55,882 nucleotides of DNA from Lysobacteraceae bacterium (lineage in GTDB: Bacteria; Pseudomonadota; Gammaproteobacteria; Xanthomonadales; Rhodanobacteraceae). This document shows positions 8,164 to 16,801 of the stretch, in pieces; within the stretch, counting starts at the first letter, position 1; each line of letters begins with the position of its first letter. The notes beneath the pieces are model-generated. The model made no database searches, had not been told where the DNA came from, and was given only the letters and a program-made list of their open reading frames with translations. A program made the translations under genes and the position numbers. The stretch is taken from contig JAGWIC010000007.1 in NCBI GenBank assembly GCA_028866435.1, positions 1-55,882 of the forward strand. The letters are read 5' to 3'.

Positions 8164-10485
8164 TCAGAATGGCAGCTTCAACTTGAAATCGATGGCCAGC
8201 AGCTGCTTGCGGAACACCTGCTGGATCCGGTTCAGCGCCGCCGCGCTTTCCGCCTCGAAACGCAGCACCAGGGTCGGCGTGGTGTTGGACGCACGCACCA
8301 GCCCCCAGCCATCCGGCCAGTCGGCGCGCAAACCGTCGATGGTGATCAACGTCGCCTCGTCGAAACTGGCCCGTTCGCGCAGCTGGTCCATGAACTGGTA
8401 GTGCTCGCCTTCGGCCAGTTCGACCTTCAGCTCCGGCGTGGAGATCGCCTTGGGCAAGGTGGCGAAGATCTCCTGCGGGCTGCGCCCCTGCTGGTCGCCG
8501 GCGAGAATTTCCAGCAACCGCGCCGCCGCGTAAATGCCGTCGTCGAAGCCGTACCAGCGCTCCTTGAAGAAGAAGTGGCCACTCATTTCGCCAGCCAGCT
8601 CGGCACCGGTCTCGCGCATCTTGGCCTTGATCAGCGAATGACCGGTTCGCCACATCAGCGGGCTGCCGCCGGCATCGAGCACCTGACCCTTGAGGTGGCT
8701 GGTGCACTTGACGTCGTAAATCACCGTGGCGCCGGGCTGGCGCGACAGCACGTCACGGGCGAACAGCATCAGCAGCCGGTCCGGGTAGATGATTTCGCCG
8801 GACTGGCTGACCACGCCCAGGCGGTCGCCGTCGCCATCGAAGGCGATGCCCAGATCCGCGCCCGTCTGCCGGACCGCCAGCGTCAGGTCCTCGAGGTTGT
8901 GCGGGTCCGACGGGTCCGGGTGGTGGTTGGGGAAGCTGCCGTCCACGTCGCAGTACAGGGGGATCACCTCGCAACCCACGCCCTCGAGCACCTGCGGGGC
9001 AATCGCCCCGGCAATGCCGTTGCCGCTGTCGACCACGATCTTCAGCTGGCGCTCGGCGAGCACGTCCGAAACGATTTTCTCGATGTAGTCGGGCGCGACA
9101 TCGACCTCGCGCAGGCTGCCGCGACCGTCGTCGATCAACGCACCGCTGGCGATGCGCTGGTACAGGTCCTGGATGGCGCCCTCCGACAGGGTTTCGCCAC
9201 CCACCACGATCTTGAAGCCGTTGTAGTCGGGCGGGTTGTGGCTGCCGGTCACCGACACGCCACAGCCGGTGTTGAAGCGATACGCGGCGTAGTACAGCAC
9301 CGGCGTCGGCACCGCGCCGACGTCGATCACGTCGATGCCCGCGGCGCGCAGGCCATCAGACAGGCCGGCGGACAACTCCGGGCCGGACAGGCGGCCATCC
9401 CGGCCCACCACGATCTCACGCAAGCCCTTTTCGCCCATCAGGGTACCGATGGCCTGGCCAAGCGCATGCGCCACCTGCCTGTCCAGCGTCTTGCCAACCA
9501 CGCCACGCACGTCATAGGCGCGAAAAATGCTCGGATCCAGCGCCAGGGCGGCGACGGGCGCGGGTTGCGCCACCGGGCGTGCAGCTGCAGGCGCCGCTGC
9601 GGGCGGTGCGGCGACGGGCGGCGCGACCTCCTCAAACCAGGCCGGTTCGACCGGTGCCGGCCGGCCCATGCGTACACGCAACCAGAACAGGAACATCGCC
9701 ACGGCCAGTGCCAGCAGGGTGAACATCGCGCACAACAGCAACGAATGCGGCAGCACGATGAAGGCGCCCGGGAGCGCCGCGCCGATGCTGAACGCGCTGC
9801 CCGCGATCGGCTTGCCGGTGGTCTCCAGCTCGGCCGATGAACTGCCATGGGAGAGCAGCTGGATGCTGCCCATGTCGTCGCCCTGGCGCAGCTCCAGCCG
9901 CCCGCCCGCGGGCGAGATCGCCTCGAAGCGCTTTTTCAGCGGCGCAAACGGCAGTTCGACCCAGGCCCATGCCGCGGTCTGCTGGGGCAGGCCCAGCGAA
10001 ATGACCAGGCTCAGGCGACGGTCCCCGTTCCCGTAGGAGACGCTTTGCACCAGGGGCGTCCCTTCGGCGGTTTGCGCGGCCATCAGCTGCGCCGCCTTGG
10101 CGTAGCCGAACTCGCGGTAATTCGCATGCAGCACTTCGTTCAGATCGCCGCTGTACAGTTCCAGCTTGCTCGCCTCGGGCAGCTTCTGGCGCAGGGCGGC
10201 GGCCGACTGCGCCGGATCGGTCATGATCGTGGCCGGATCGACCGAGTCGAGCACGCGCAGGACCTTGGCGCGCTGCTGCGAAATCTCGTCGGCTATCGCC
10301 CGCACGGCCGCATCCTGGGCCTGGTGTACCCGGTCGATGGCATGCCCTTCGTCGGCGACCAGCCAGGACTGCCAGCCGCAGAAGATGCCCAGCAGCAGGA
10401 ACAGCGTGCCGCCGGCCAGCGGCAGCAGCGCCGACCAATCGATCTGCCGTTGCCGCTTCGATCCTTTTGCGTTGTTCAACGCCAT
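8164..10485 (-). CDS. algC: Phosphomannomutase/phosphoglucomutase with membrane-anchored N-terminal domain
   Basis: Interconverts mannose or glucose 1- and 6-phosphates, feeding LPS, exopolysaccharide and dTDP-sugar synthesis. The C-terminal 450 or so residues are a complete hexose phosphomutase: phosphoserine loop TGSHNPPDYNGFK (about residue 414), metal loop DGDGDR (about 548), and sugar loop GEMSGHFFFK. Ahead of it lie a membrane segment (about 20-45), about 200 predicted periplasmic residues, a second membrane segment (about 225-250) and a Pro/Ala-rich linker. The 773-aa length matches the long AlgC form of pseudomonads. The start is taken at MALNNAK (10485); 13 more upstream codons are open. 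It is downstream of dut and coaBC. Confidence 0.93.
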   Translation of the reverse strand: MALNNAKGSKRQRQIDWSALLPLAGGTLFLLLGIFCGWQSWLVADEGHAIDRVHQAQDAAVRAIADEISQQRAKVLRVLDSVDPATIMTDPAQSAAALRQKLPEASKLELYSGDLNEVLHANYREFGYAKAAQLMAAQTAEGTPLVQSVSYGNGDRRLSLVISLGLPQQTAAWAWVELPFAPLKKRFEAISPAGGRLELRQGDDMGSIQLLSHGSSSAELETTGKPIAGSAFSIGAALPGAFIVLPHSLLLCAMFTLLALAVAMFLFWLRVRMGRPAPVEPAWFEEVAPPVAAPPAAAPAAARPVAQPAPVAALALDPSIFRAYDVRGVVGKTLDRQVAHALGQAIGTLMGEKGLREIVVGRDGRLSGPELSAGLSDGLRAAGIDVIDVGAVPTPVLYYAAYRFNTGCGVSVTGSHNPPDYNGFKIVVGGETLSEGAIQDLYQRIASGALIDDGRGSLREVDVAPDYIEKIVSDVLAERQLKIVVDSGNGIAGAIAPQVLEGVGCEVIPLYCDVDGSFPNHHPDPSDPHNLEDLTLAVRQTGADLGIAFDGDGDRLGVVSQSGEIIYPDRLLMLFARDVLSRQPGATVIYDVKCTSHLKGQVLDAGGSPLMWRTGHSLIKAKMRETGAELAGEMSGHFFFKERWYGFDDGIYAAARLLEILAGDQQGRSPQEIFATLPKAISTPELKVELAEGEHYQFMDQLRERASFDEATLITIDGLRADWPDGWGLVRASNTTPTLVLRFEAESAAALNRIQQVFRKQLLAIDFKLKLPF

Positions 10486-10546
10486 GCCAAGCGCCCCCGT
10501 GGATGTACCTGCAAGCCGACCCACGCAGGGCGGGCCGCCCGCTGAT

Positions 10547-11017
10547 CTATTGCTTACCGGTCGAGCCGAAACCCTTGCCGCCGCGCTCGCTTGGCGCGAA
10601 GTCGGCGACGATATTCAGTCGCGCCTGCGCCACCGGCACCAGCAGCAACTGCGCAATGCGGTCGCCCACCTCGATGGTGTACGAGTATGAGCCGCGATTC
10701 CAGCATGAAATCATCAGCGGACCCTGGTAGTCGGCATCGATCACCCCGACCAGGTTACCCATGACCAGGCCATGCTTGTGCCCCAGCCCCGAACGCGGCA
10801 CGACCAGCGCGCACCAAGCCGGGTCGCCGATGTGCATGGCCATGCCGGTAGGCACCAGCGCGCTCTCGCCCGGCGCCAGGGTCAGTGGCTGCTCCAGCGC
10901 CGCGCGCAGATCCATGCCGGCGCTGCCGGCGGTGGCCACCTGCGGCAAGGGAATGCTGTCGCCGAGGCGGCGGTCGAGAATCTTCAGCTCGACGTCGATG
11001 ATCGCCCGTGCATTCAT
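10547..11017 (-). CDS. dut: Deoxyuridine 5'-triphosphate nucleotidohydrolase
   Basis: Hydrolyses dUTP to dUMP and pyrophosphate, keeping uracil out of DNA and feeding thymidylate synthesis. The 156-aa trimeric-type dUTPase shows all five motifs in order: [39 protein letters not shown] and the C-terminal [10 protein letters not shown]. Its ATG overlaps the coaBC stop by 4 bp (ATGA), so translation is likely coupled. algC follows after 61 bp on the same strand. Confidence 0.98.
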   Translation of the reverse strand: MNARAIIDVELKILDRRLGDSIPLPQVATAGSAGMDLRAALEQPLTLAPGESALVPTGMAMHIGDPAWCALVVPRSGLGHKHGLVMGNLVGVIDADYQGPLMISCWNRGSYSYTIEVGDRIAQLLLVPVAQARLNIVADFAPSERGGKGFGSTGKQ

Positions 11018-12219
11018 GGACGCGCCGCCCGGTAGCGCTCCGCCACGCGGGAAATCAGCTCACGAGCCAGCTCCGGCTTGGCGGTCCGCGGCAACTCGCA
11101 TTCACCACCCGCCCAGTAAAGGGTCAGTGCATTGTCAGGTGCCTCGAAACCGAGACCGTCCCCCACCTGGTTCGCCGCGATCATGTCCAGGCCCTTGCGT
11201 TCCAGCTTGCCCCGCGCGTAACCCGCCACATCGTGGGTCTCCGCGGCGAACCCCACCAGGAACGGGTGCGCGGGCTGCGCGGACAGGCTGGCAAGAATGT
11301 CCGGATTCTCGTCCAGCTTCAGGGACAGGGGTGTACCCGCGCGCTTCTTCAGCTTCAGCGTCGACACTTCCAGCGGCCGGTAGTCACCCACCGCCGCGGC
11401 GCCGACATAGATGTCCGCCTCGCGGGCGGCGGCGAGCACCGCCGCATGCATCTGGGCTGCGCTGCGCACATCGATCCGCTGCGTCACGCCGGTCGGCGTG
11501 GGCAGGCTCACCGGGCCGGCCACCAGGGTCACCGTGGCGCCAGCCCGCACCGCCGCTTCGGCCACCGCGAAGCCCATGCGGCCCGAACTGCGGTTGCCGA
11601 TGAAGCGCACCGGGTCGATATCCTCATAGGTCGGCCCGGCACTGACCAGCACGCGCAACCCGGCCAGGGCACCGGTACCGAACGATGCCAGCAGGATGTC
11701 GCGCAGGGCCCCGGGCTCCAGCATCCGTCCGCTGCCCACGTCGCCACAGGCCTGCTCGCCCGCGGCGGGACCGAGCAGTTGCACGCCGCGCTGGCGCAGG
11801 CACGCCACATTGGCCTGTACCGCCGGATGCGCCCACATCTGCTGATTCATCGCCGGCGCCAGATACAGCGGCGCCGCGCTGGCCAGGCAGACCGTGGTCA
11901 GCAGGTCATCGGCCATGCCATGCGCCAGCCGCGCCAGCAAATCCGCGCTGGCCGGCGCCACCACGATCCGTTCGGCCCAGCGCGCCAGCTCGATGTGACC
12001 CATCGCGGCCTCGGCCTGGGCGTCCCACAGGCTGACCCGCACCGGCTGGCCGGACAGGGCCTGGAAGGTGGTCGGGCTGACGAAATGGGTGGCAGCCTCG
12101 GTCATCACCACGCGCACCTCGGCGGCGAGATCACGCAGGCGGCGAACCAGCTCGCAGGACTTGTAGGCGGCAATGCCGCCGGACACTCCCAGCAGGATGC
12201 GGCGTTGGGCAAGACTCAT
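11014..12219 (-). CDS. coaBC: Bifunctional phosphopantothenoylcysteine decarboxylase / synthetase
   Basis: Makes 4'-phosphopantetheine for coenzyme A: CoaB ligates cysteine to phosphopantothenate (CTP-dependent) and CoaC decarboxylates the product. The 401-aa protein has the FMN-dependent CoaC half first ([31 protein letters not shown] with the active-site Cys). The CoaB half begins at [20 protein letters not shown] and includes NRSSGRMG and the LKLKKR loop. It is divergent from radC with 96 bp between starts and overlaps dut downstream. Confidence 0.97.
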   Translation of the reverse strand: MSLAQRRILLGVSGGIAAYKSCELVRRLRDLAAEVRVVMTEAATHFVSPTTFQALSGQPVRVSLWDAQAEAAMGHIELARWAERIVVAPASADLLARLAHGMADDLLTTVCLASAAPLYLAPAMNQQMWAHPAVQANVACLRQRGVQLLGPAAGEQACGDVGSGRMLEPGALRDILLASFGTGALAGLRVLVSAGPTYEDIDPVRFIGNRSSGRMGFAVAEAAVRAGATVTLVAGPVSLPTPTGVTQRIDVRSAAQMHAAVLAAAREADIYVGAAAVGDYRPLEVSTLKLKKRAGTPLSLKLDENPDILASLSAQPAHPFLVGFAAETHDVAGYARGKLERKGLDMIAANQVGDGLGFEAPDNALTLYWAGGECELPRTAKPELARELISRVAERYRAARP

Positions 12220-12315
12220 GTGGGGCGGGCCTTACAATCGGGCAGGGGCCTAGCTTACCGGATTCATTCGCCCGCACTGCTGCGACGGATGGATCGAATC
12301 GACGAAGTTTGCGGC

Positions 12316-12987
12316 ATGAGTATCCGCGACTGGCCCGAAGGCGAACGTCCCCGCGAAAAACTGCTGGCCCGCGGCTGCGCCGCGCTGTCCGACGCCGAGC
12401 TGCTGGCGCTGCTGCTGGGCAGCGGCAGCCGCGGCAAGGACGCGGTCGCGCTCGGCCGCGAACTGCTCGCCAATGCCGGCAGTCTGGGCGGGTTGCTGGG
12501 CCAGCCCGAGCAGCAGCTTCGCGCCAACGGACTGGGGCCGGCCAAACGGGCACGCATCGTCGCCGCGCTGGAGCTGGCGCGGCGCAGCCTGGCCGAGGAA
12601 CTGCAGCAGCGAGCCAGCCTGGGCAATCCCCGCGACAGCGGCGACTATCTCCGCGCCCGCCTGCGCCATCTTCCCTATGAGGTGTTCGGTTGCCTCTACC
12701 TCGACAATCGCCATCGCGTGCTGGCCTTCGAGGAACTGTTCCGCGGCACCGTCGACGGTGCCAGCGTGCATCCCCGCGAGGTGGTGCGCGCCTGCCTGCG
12801 GCACAACGCCTGCGCGGTGATCTTCGCCCACAACCATCCCTCCGGCGTCGCCGAACCCAGCACCGCGGATCGGGCGATCACCGAGGCATTGCGCGGCGCC
12901 CTGCAATTGGTCGGCGTCCGCGTGCTGGATCACCTGGTGATCGGCAGCGGCGAGCCGGTGTCGATGGCCGCGCGCGGCCTGCTGTGA
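12316..12987 (+). CDS. radC: RadC family (UPF0758) JAB-domain protein
   Basis: Conserved protein with an N-terminal helix-hairpin-helix part and a C-terminal JAMM/MPN+ metalloprotease-like domain; its molecular function is unsettled despite the historical DNA-repair name. The 223-aa product begins MSIRDWPEGERPREKLL, the family's usual start. The HNHPSG...EPS...D metal signature is intact (FAHNHPSGVAEPSTADRAIT). An in-frame ATG at 12289 would add nine residues. Its place beside coaBC is widely conserved in gammaproteobacteria. Confidence 0.94.
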   Translation: MSIRDWPEGERPREKLLARGCAALSDAELLALLLGSGSRGKDAVALGRELLANAGSLGGLLGQPEQQLRANGLGPAKRARIVAALELARRSLAEELQQRASLGNPRDSGDYLRARLRHLPYEVFGCLYLDNRHRVLAFEELFRGTVDGASVHPREVVRACLRHNACAVIFAHNHPSGVAEPSTADRAITEALRGALQLVGVRVLDHLVIGSGEPVSMAARGLL

Positions 12988-13003
12988 CCGCTTTTCCCGC
13001 GCC

Positions 13004-13035
13004 AAAAAAAACGGCGTGGCAATGAACCACGCCGT
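13004..13035 (-). terminator. Strong leftward Rho-independent terminator
   Basis: Arms 13011-13019 and 13027-13035 (ACGGCGTGG / CCACGCCGT) pair perfectly over 9 bp around a 7-nt loop. On the minus strand the stem is followed by eight T residues (13011-13004). Read rightward, the A-run precedes the hairpin, so it would not terminate radC. No annotated leftward gene ends here. Confidence 0.75.
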
Positions 13036-13251
13036 GGGGCCGATTGTGGGAGCACACAGGAGAGAGCGGCATCTCCAAAGCACCGCGTCATGGAGGGGAG
13101 TCATGTCGGTACGCGGCTATTGTCGCAATGCCGCATGACAGGACGATGACCCTGGCCGGCCTGAAAAAGCAGCGCCAAGTCATCGAAACTTATGCACAAA
13201 ACCGATAAACCCGCACTTACGGGCATCATCCCCTGTTTAACAACAGGTTCG
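13004..13251 (-). ncRNA. Candidate small RNA between radC and argS
   Basis: A leftward promoter-like pair (13258-13285) and the leftward terminator at 13004-13035 bracket about 248 nt with no plausible reading frame on that strand. The predicted transcript begins with two small hairpins (CCTGTT/AACAGG at 13232-13247 and CCCG/CGGG at 13210-13223). It later contains a composite stem (GTCATG 13100-13105 with CATGAC 13134-13139, CGGC 13114-13117 with GCCG 13130-13133). I recognise no known family: it does not look like 6S, tmRNA, SRP RNA or RNase P. The call rests on promoter, structure and terminator only. Confidence 0.4.
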
Positions 13252-13362
13252 CATTACATCATATTGAATAAATTGAATTTTTCAAATTTCTCGCCCCATT
13301 CCGCGTGCCATGGGCTTTGGCCGATCCGCGACCGGCTGGTTTTTCCCACAGAGTTATCCACA
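13190..13362 (+). promoter_or_regulatory. Two DnaA-box matches flanking an AT-rich patch upstream of argS
   Basis: TTATGCACA at 13190-13198 (one difference from consensus) and TTATCCACA at 13354-13362 (exact consensus) lie in the same orientation, 164 bp apart. An AT-rich stretch lies between them at about 13250-13290. The rest of the 515-bp gene-free interval 12988-13502 holds the leftward terminator, the candidate small RNA and its promoter, and no supportable ORF. dnaA, dnaN and gyrB are not nearby, so this is not presented as the replication origin. Confidence 0.4.
13258..13285 (-). promoter_or_regulatory. Leftward sigma-70-type promoter for the candidate small RNA
   Basis: On the minus strand -35 TTGAAA (13280-13285) and -10 TATGAT (13258-13263) are separated by 16 bp, one mismatch each from consensus, inside an unusually AT-rich patch (about 13250-13290). 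The predicted start is near 13251. Confidence 0.5.
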
Positions 13363-13502
13363 GGCTGTCTCGCCGCGGTGCATCACGGGTGGCGGCTCTT
13401 TCCAGGCGACTGGAAGCGGGGGCGGCGGCCGGACCGCAGGTCGCTGCGCCGGCATGGCGGTCTGCTAGGATTGCCGGTTCCATCTTGAAACCGATCCCGC
13501 CC

Positions 13503-15191
13503 GTGAAAGAACAGTTGCGCGACTTGGTGCTGCAGGCCATCCAGTCCCTGCAAGACAGCGCCACCCTGCCCACCGAATTGAGCCTGCCCGGTTTCGTGAT
13601 CGAGCGTGCGCGCAGTCGCGAACACGGGGATTTCGCCTGCAACGTGGCGATGCTGCTGGCCAAACCGGCGCGCGCCAAACCGCGCGAGCTGGCCGAGAAG
13701 CTGGTGGCCGCGCTGCCGGCCAACACGCTGGTGGCCAAGGTCGAGATCGCCGGCCCCGGGTTCATCAACTTCTTCCTCGCGCCTGGCGCCTACCATGCCG
13801 AACTGCGCCGGATCATGGCCGAAGGCGATGCCTACGGGCGCAGCGCCACCGGCCGCGGCAAGACGGTGGGCGTGGAATTCGTCTCGGCCAACCCGACCGG
13901 CCCGCTGCACGTGGGCCATGGCCGCGCCGCGGCGATCGGCGACTGCCTGAGCCGCCTGCTCGACGCCAGCGGCTGGAACGTGAAGCGCGAGTTCTACTAC
14001 AACGACGCCGGCGTGCAGATCGCTAACCTGGCGATCTCGGTGCAGGCGCGCGCACGCGGCATCACCCCGGACGACAGCAACTGGCCGGAGAACGGCTACC
14101 GCGGCGACTACATCGCCGACGTGGCCCGCGCCTACCTCGACCGCGAGTCGGTGATGGCCGACGGCGAGACGGTGACCGGCGCCGGCGAGGTGGACGACCT
14201 CGAGGCGATCCGCCATTTCGCCGTGGCCTACCTGCGCCACGAGCAGGACCTGGACCTGCAGGCGTTCGGCGTGGGCTTCGACACCTACTTCCTGGAATCC
14301 TCGCTATACGGCGACGGCAAGGTGGAGGAGACCGTGCGCGAACTGGTCGCCCACGGCCACACCTACGAGGAAGGCGGCGCGCTGTGGCTGCGCACCACCG
14401 ATTTCGGTGACGACAAGGACCGCGTGATGCGCAAGTCCGACGGCACCTACACCTACTTCCTGCCCGACGTGGCCTACCACCTCAGCAAGTGGCAGCGCGG
14501 CTACGAACGCGCGATCACCGAGCTGGGCTCGGACCACCACGGCTCGCTGGCGCGGGTGAAGGCCGGTCTGCAGGCGCTCGACTGCGGCATCCCCAAGGGT
14601 TGGCCGGAATACGTGCTGCACCAGATGGTGACGGTGATGAAGGGCGGCGAGGAGGTGAAGATCTCCAAGCGCGCCGGCAGCTACGTCACCCTGCGCGACC
14701 TGATCGACGAGGTCGGCAAGGACGCCACGCGCTACTTCCTGATCTCGCGCAAGAGCGACTCGCAGCTGGTGTTCGACATCGACCTGGCGCGTTCGCAGTC
14801 GAACGACAACCCGGTCTACTACATCCAGTACGCGCACGCGCGCGTCTGCAGTGTGTTGCGCCAGGCGCCGGAAAAGGGTTTCGGCTTCGACCTGGCCGAC
14901 GGCCTGGCCCAGCTGGCGCGACTGGACAACGAGCACGAGCAGATCCTGCTGACCGAGCTGTCGAAGTATCCCGAGCAGGTCGAGGCCGCCGCGGCCAACC
15001 TCGAACCGCACCTGGTCGCCGGCTGGCTGCGCGAGCTGGCCAACGCGTTCCACGCCTACTACAACTCGCACCAGTTCCTGGTCGAGGACGAAGCGCTGCG
15101 CCACGCGCGCCTGGCACTGGTGGTGGCGACGCGCCAGGTGTTGAAGAATGGGCTGAACCTGTTGGGCCTCGACGCCCCGGAGAAGATGTAA
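13503..15191 (+). CDS. argS: Arginyl-tRNA synthetase
   Basis: Class I synthetase charging tRNA-Arg. The 562-aa protein has the N-terminal ArgS additional domain, the HIGH-type motif in [15 protein letters not shown], the ArgS signature region [10 protein letters not shown]-like ([16 protein letters not shown]), a KMSKS-like KISKRAGSY, and a C-terminal DALR anticodon-binding domain. The start is taken at GTG 13503 ([13 protein letters not shown]), the position matching related ArgS proteins; a TTG six codons earlier is possible. The SPOR gene follows with a 1-bp overlap. Confidence 0.97.
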   Translation: MKEQLRDLVLQAIQSLQDSATLPTELSLPGFVIERARSREHGDFACNVAMLLAKPARAKPRELAEKLVAALPANTLVAKVEIAGPGFINFFLAPGAYHAELRRIMAEGDAYGRSATGRGKTVGVEFVSANPTGPLHVGHGRAAAIGDCLSRLLDASGWNVKREFYYNDAGVQIANLAISVQARARGITPDDSNWPENGYRGDYIADVARAYLDRESVMADGETVTGAGEVDDLEAIRHFAVAYLRHEQDLDLQAFGVGFDTYFLESSLYGDGKVEETVRELVAHGHTYEEGGALWLRTTDFGDDKDRVMRKSDGTYTYFLPDVAYHLSKWQRGYERAITELGSDHHGSLARVKAGLQALDCGIPKGWPEYVLHQMVTVMKGGEEVKISKRAGSYVTLRDLIDEVGKDATRYFLISRKSDSQLVFDIDLARSQSNDNPVYYIQYAHARVCSVLRQAPEKGFGFDLADGLAQLARLDNEHEQILLTELSKYPEQVEAAAANLEPHLVAGWLRELANAFHAYYNSHQFLVEDEALRHARLALVVATRQVLKNGLNLLGLDAPEKM

Positions 15192-15895
15192 TGGCAGCAC
15201 GCAAGGGCAAGGGCCGCCAGGCCGTACGCAACAACAGCGGCGGCTTTCCGGGCTGGGGCTACATCGCGATCGGCCTGGTGATCGGCGCCATCCTGATGGC
15301 GATGATGATGCACGGCAGCCTGCTCACCAGCCTGCGCAAGAACGCCGGCCCGCAGGCAAACCCGCAGGCCGTCGCGCCACGCGGCAGCGCCCCTGGCGTG
15401 CTGGAGTCCTCCAGTGCCGGCAGCACGCCGAAGAAGCCGCAGTTCGATTTCTATTCGGTGCTGTCGGAGAAGGAAGTGCGCATCCCCGACGCCGAGATCA
15501 GCGCGCAGGCGCGTATCGAGCAACAGCAGAAGCAGCAGGCCCAGGCGCAGGCACAGCCGGTGGCAGCGCCGGCGGCGGGTGCTCCGGCCGACCTGCCCAA
15601 CACGCCCAGGCAGGACATCGCCGCCGCGCCCGCCGCTGCCGTACCGCTGCCGGCCGCCGGCAGCGGCTACCTGCTGCAGGTGGGCGCATTCCCGAATGCG
15701 GCCGATGCGGAAACGTTGAAGGCCAGGCTCGCCCTGCAGGGTTTCGTCGCCAACGTGCAGTCCGTCACCGTCGGCGGCCAGACCTATCACCGCGTCCGGC
15801 TGGGGCCGTTCCGCTCGGCCACCCAGCTGGAATCGACCAAGCAGCGGCTGGCCAGCGCCGGGATCAACGCGATCGCGCTGAAGGAAGGCCGTTGA
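15191..15895 (+). CDS. SPOR-domain membrane protein (FtsN-like)
   Basis: Bitopic inner-membrane protein predicted to bind glycan strands at the division septum. The 234-aa product has a short basic cytoplasmic tail and one membrane helix (about residues 21-40, GWGYIAIGLVIGAILMAM). A long periplasmic linker rich in Gln, Ala and Pro follows. The C-terminal SPOR domain (about 158-230) begins GYLLQVGAFPNAADAETLKA and contains the repeated V-x-L-G-P-F pattern (HRVRLGPFRSA). The ATG overlaps the argS stop by one base, implying coupling; argS followed by a SPOR gene is a common gammaproteobacterial arrangement. Confidence 0.92.
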   Translation: MAARKGKGRQAVRNNSGGFPGWGYIAIGLVIGAILMAMMMHGSLLTSLRKNAGPQANPQAVAPRGSAPGVLESSSAGSTPKKPQFDFYSVLSEKEVRIPDAEISAQARIEQQQKQQAQAQAQPVAAPAAGAPADLPNTPRQDIAAAPAAAVPLPAAGSGYLLQVGAFPNAADAETLKARLALQGFVANVQSVTVGGQTYHRVRLGPFRSATQLESTKQRLASAGINAIALKEGR

Positions 15896-15926
15896 ACCAC
15901 CCGCATCCCCCACCGGATTTGTGCCC

Positions 15927-16679
15927 ATGACGACCAAGACCGCCTGGATCACCGGCGCCACCTCCGGGTTCGGCGCCGCCGCCGTGGAACGCTTCGTGGC
16001 TGGCGGCTGGCGGGTGATCGCCAGCGGCCGTCGCATGGAACGGCTGCAACAGCTGGTGGCGCGGTACGGCGCCGAACACGTGCATCCCACGGCGTTCGAC
16101 ATGCGCGACGAAGCGGCGATGCGCGCGGCGCACGCGAGCCTGCCGCCCGCGTTCGCCGGCATCGACCTGCTGGTCAACAACGCCGGCCTGGCGCTGGGCA
16201 CCGCACCGGCGCAGCAGGCGAGTCTTGAGCAGTGGAAGCAGATGATCGACACCAACGTCACCGCGCTGGTGACGCTGACCCACCTGCTGCTGCCACAGCT
16301 GATCGCGCGCCGCGGCGCGATCATCAACATCAGCTCGATCGCGGGCAGCTACGCCTACCGCGGCGGCAACGTGTACGGCGGCACCAAGGCCTTCGTCACC
16401 CAGTTCTCGCAGAACCTGCGCAGTGACCTGCACGGCACCGGCGTGCGGGTGACCTCGGTGGAGCCGGGCATGGCCGAGACCGAGTTCACCCTGGTGCGCA
16501 CCGGCGGCAACCAGGCCGCGTCGGCGCAGCTCTACGCCGGAGTCCAGCCGATCACCGCCGGCGACATCGCCGACACCCTCTGGTGGATCGCCAACCTGCC
16601 GCCGCACCTCAACATCAACCGCCTCGAGGTGATGCCGGTCAACCAGTCGGCGGCCGGGCTGCAGGTACACCGCGACTGA
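15927..16679 (+). CDS. ydfG: NADP-dependent 3-hydroxy acid dehydrogenase, YdfG type (SDR)
   Basis: Classical short-chain dehydrogenase; E. coli YdfG oxidises L-allo-threonine, serine and 3-hydroxy acids and reduces malonic semialdehyde. The 250-aa protein has TGATSGFG, NNAG, a catalytic Ser (NISSIAGS) and YGGTK with Tyr and Lys. Long stretches match YdfG: NNAGLALG, GGNVYG, the DLHGTGVRVTSVEPGMAETEF region and an ending ...NQSAAGLQVHRD. The start is taken at ATG 15927; an in-frame GTG lies two codons earlier. The substrate remains inferred from family resemblance. Confidence 0.9.
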   Translation: MTTKTAWITGATSGFGAAAVERFVAGGWRVIASGRRMERLQQLVARYGAEHVHPTAFDMRDEAAMRAAHASLPPAFAGIDLLVNNAGLALGTAPAQQASLEQWKQMIDTNVTALVTLTHLLLPQLIARRGAIINISSIAGSYAYRGGNVYGGTKAFVTQFSQNLRSDLHGTGVRVTSVEPGMAETEFTLVRTGGNQAASAQLYAGVQPITAGDIADTLWWIANLPPHLNINRLEVMPVNQSAAGLQVHRD

Positions 16680-16749
16680 GCGACTTCGGCGGCCACCCGG
16701 CGCGAAGGGCGGCGACAGAACCGCCGGGACGGCCAGGCCTTCGGTGAGT

Positions 16750-16768
16750 CCCCCGGCAACCCCGGGGG
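16750..16768. terminator. GC-rich hairpin between convergent ydfG and patatin genes
   Basis: CCCCCGG (16750-16756) pairs with CCGGGGG (16762-16768) around a 5-nt loop, midway in the 122-bp gap between two convergent genes. It has no T-run, so it may be a transcript-end hairpin rather than a full intrinsic terminator. Confidence 0.35.
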
Positions 16769-16801
16769 CTTACCCGCAACGCTCCCGCACCGCCGCGGTG
16801 G

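Noticed and set aside
12250-13104. Leftward ORF of 284 codons across radC and the downstream gap
   Set aside because: It is antisense to radC, passes through the terminator hairpin, and has no ribosome-binding site or domain.
13190-13362. Chromosomal replication origin
   Set aside because: Only two DnaA boxes are visible and dnaA, dnaN, gyrB and rpmH are not nearby.
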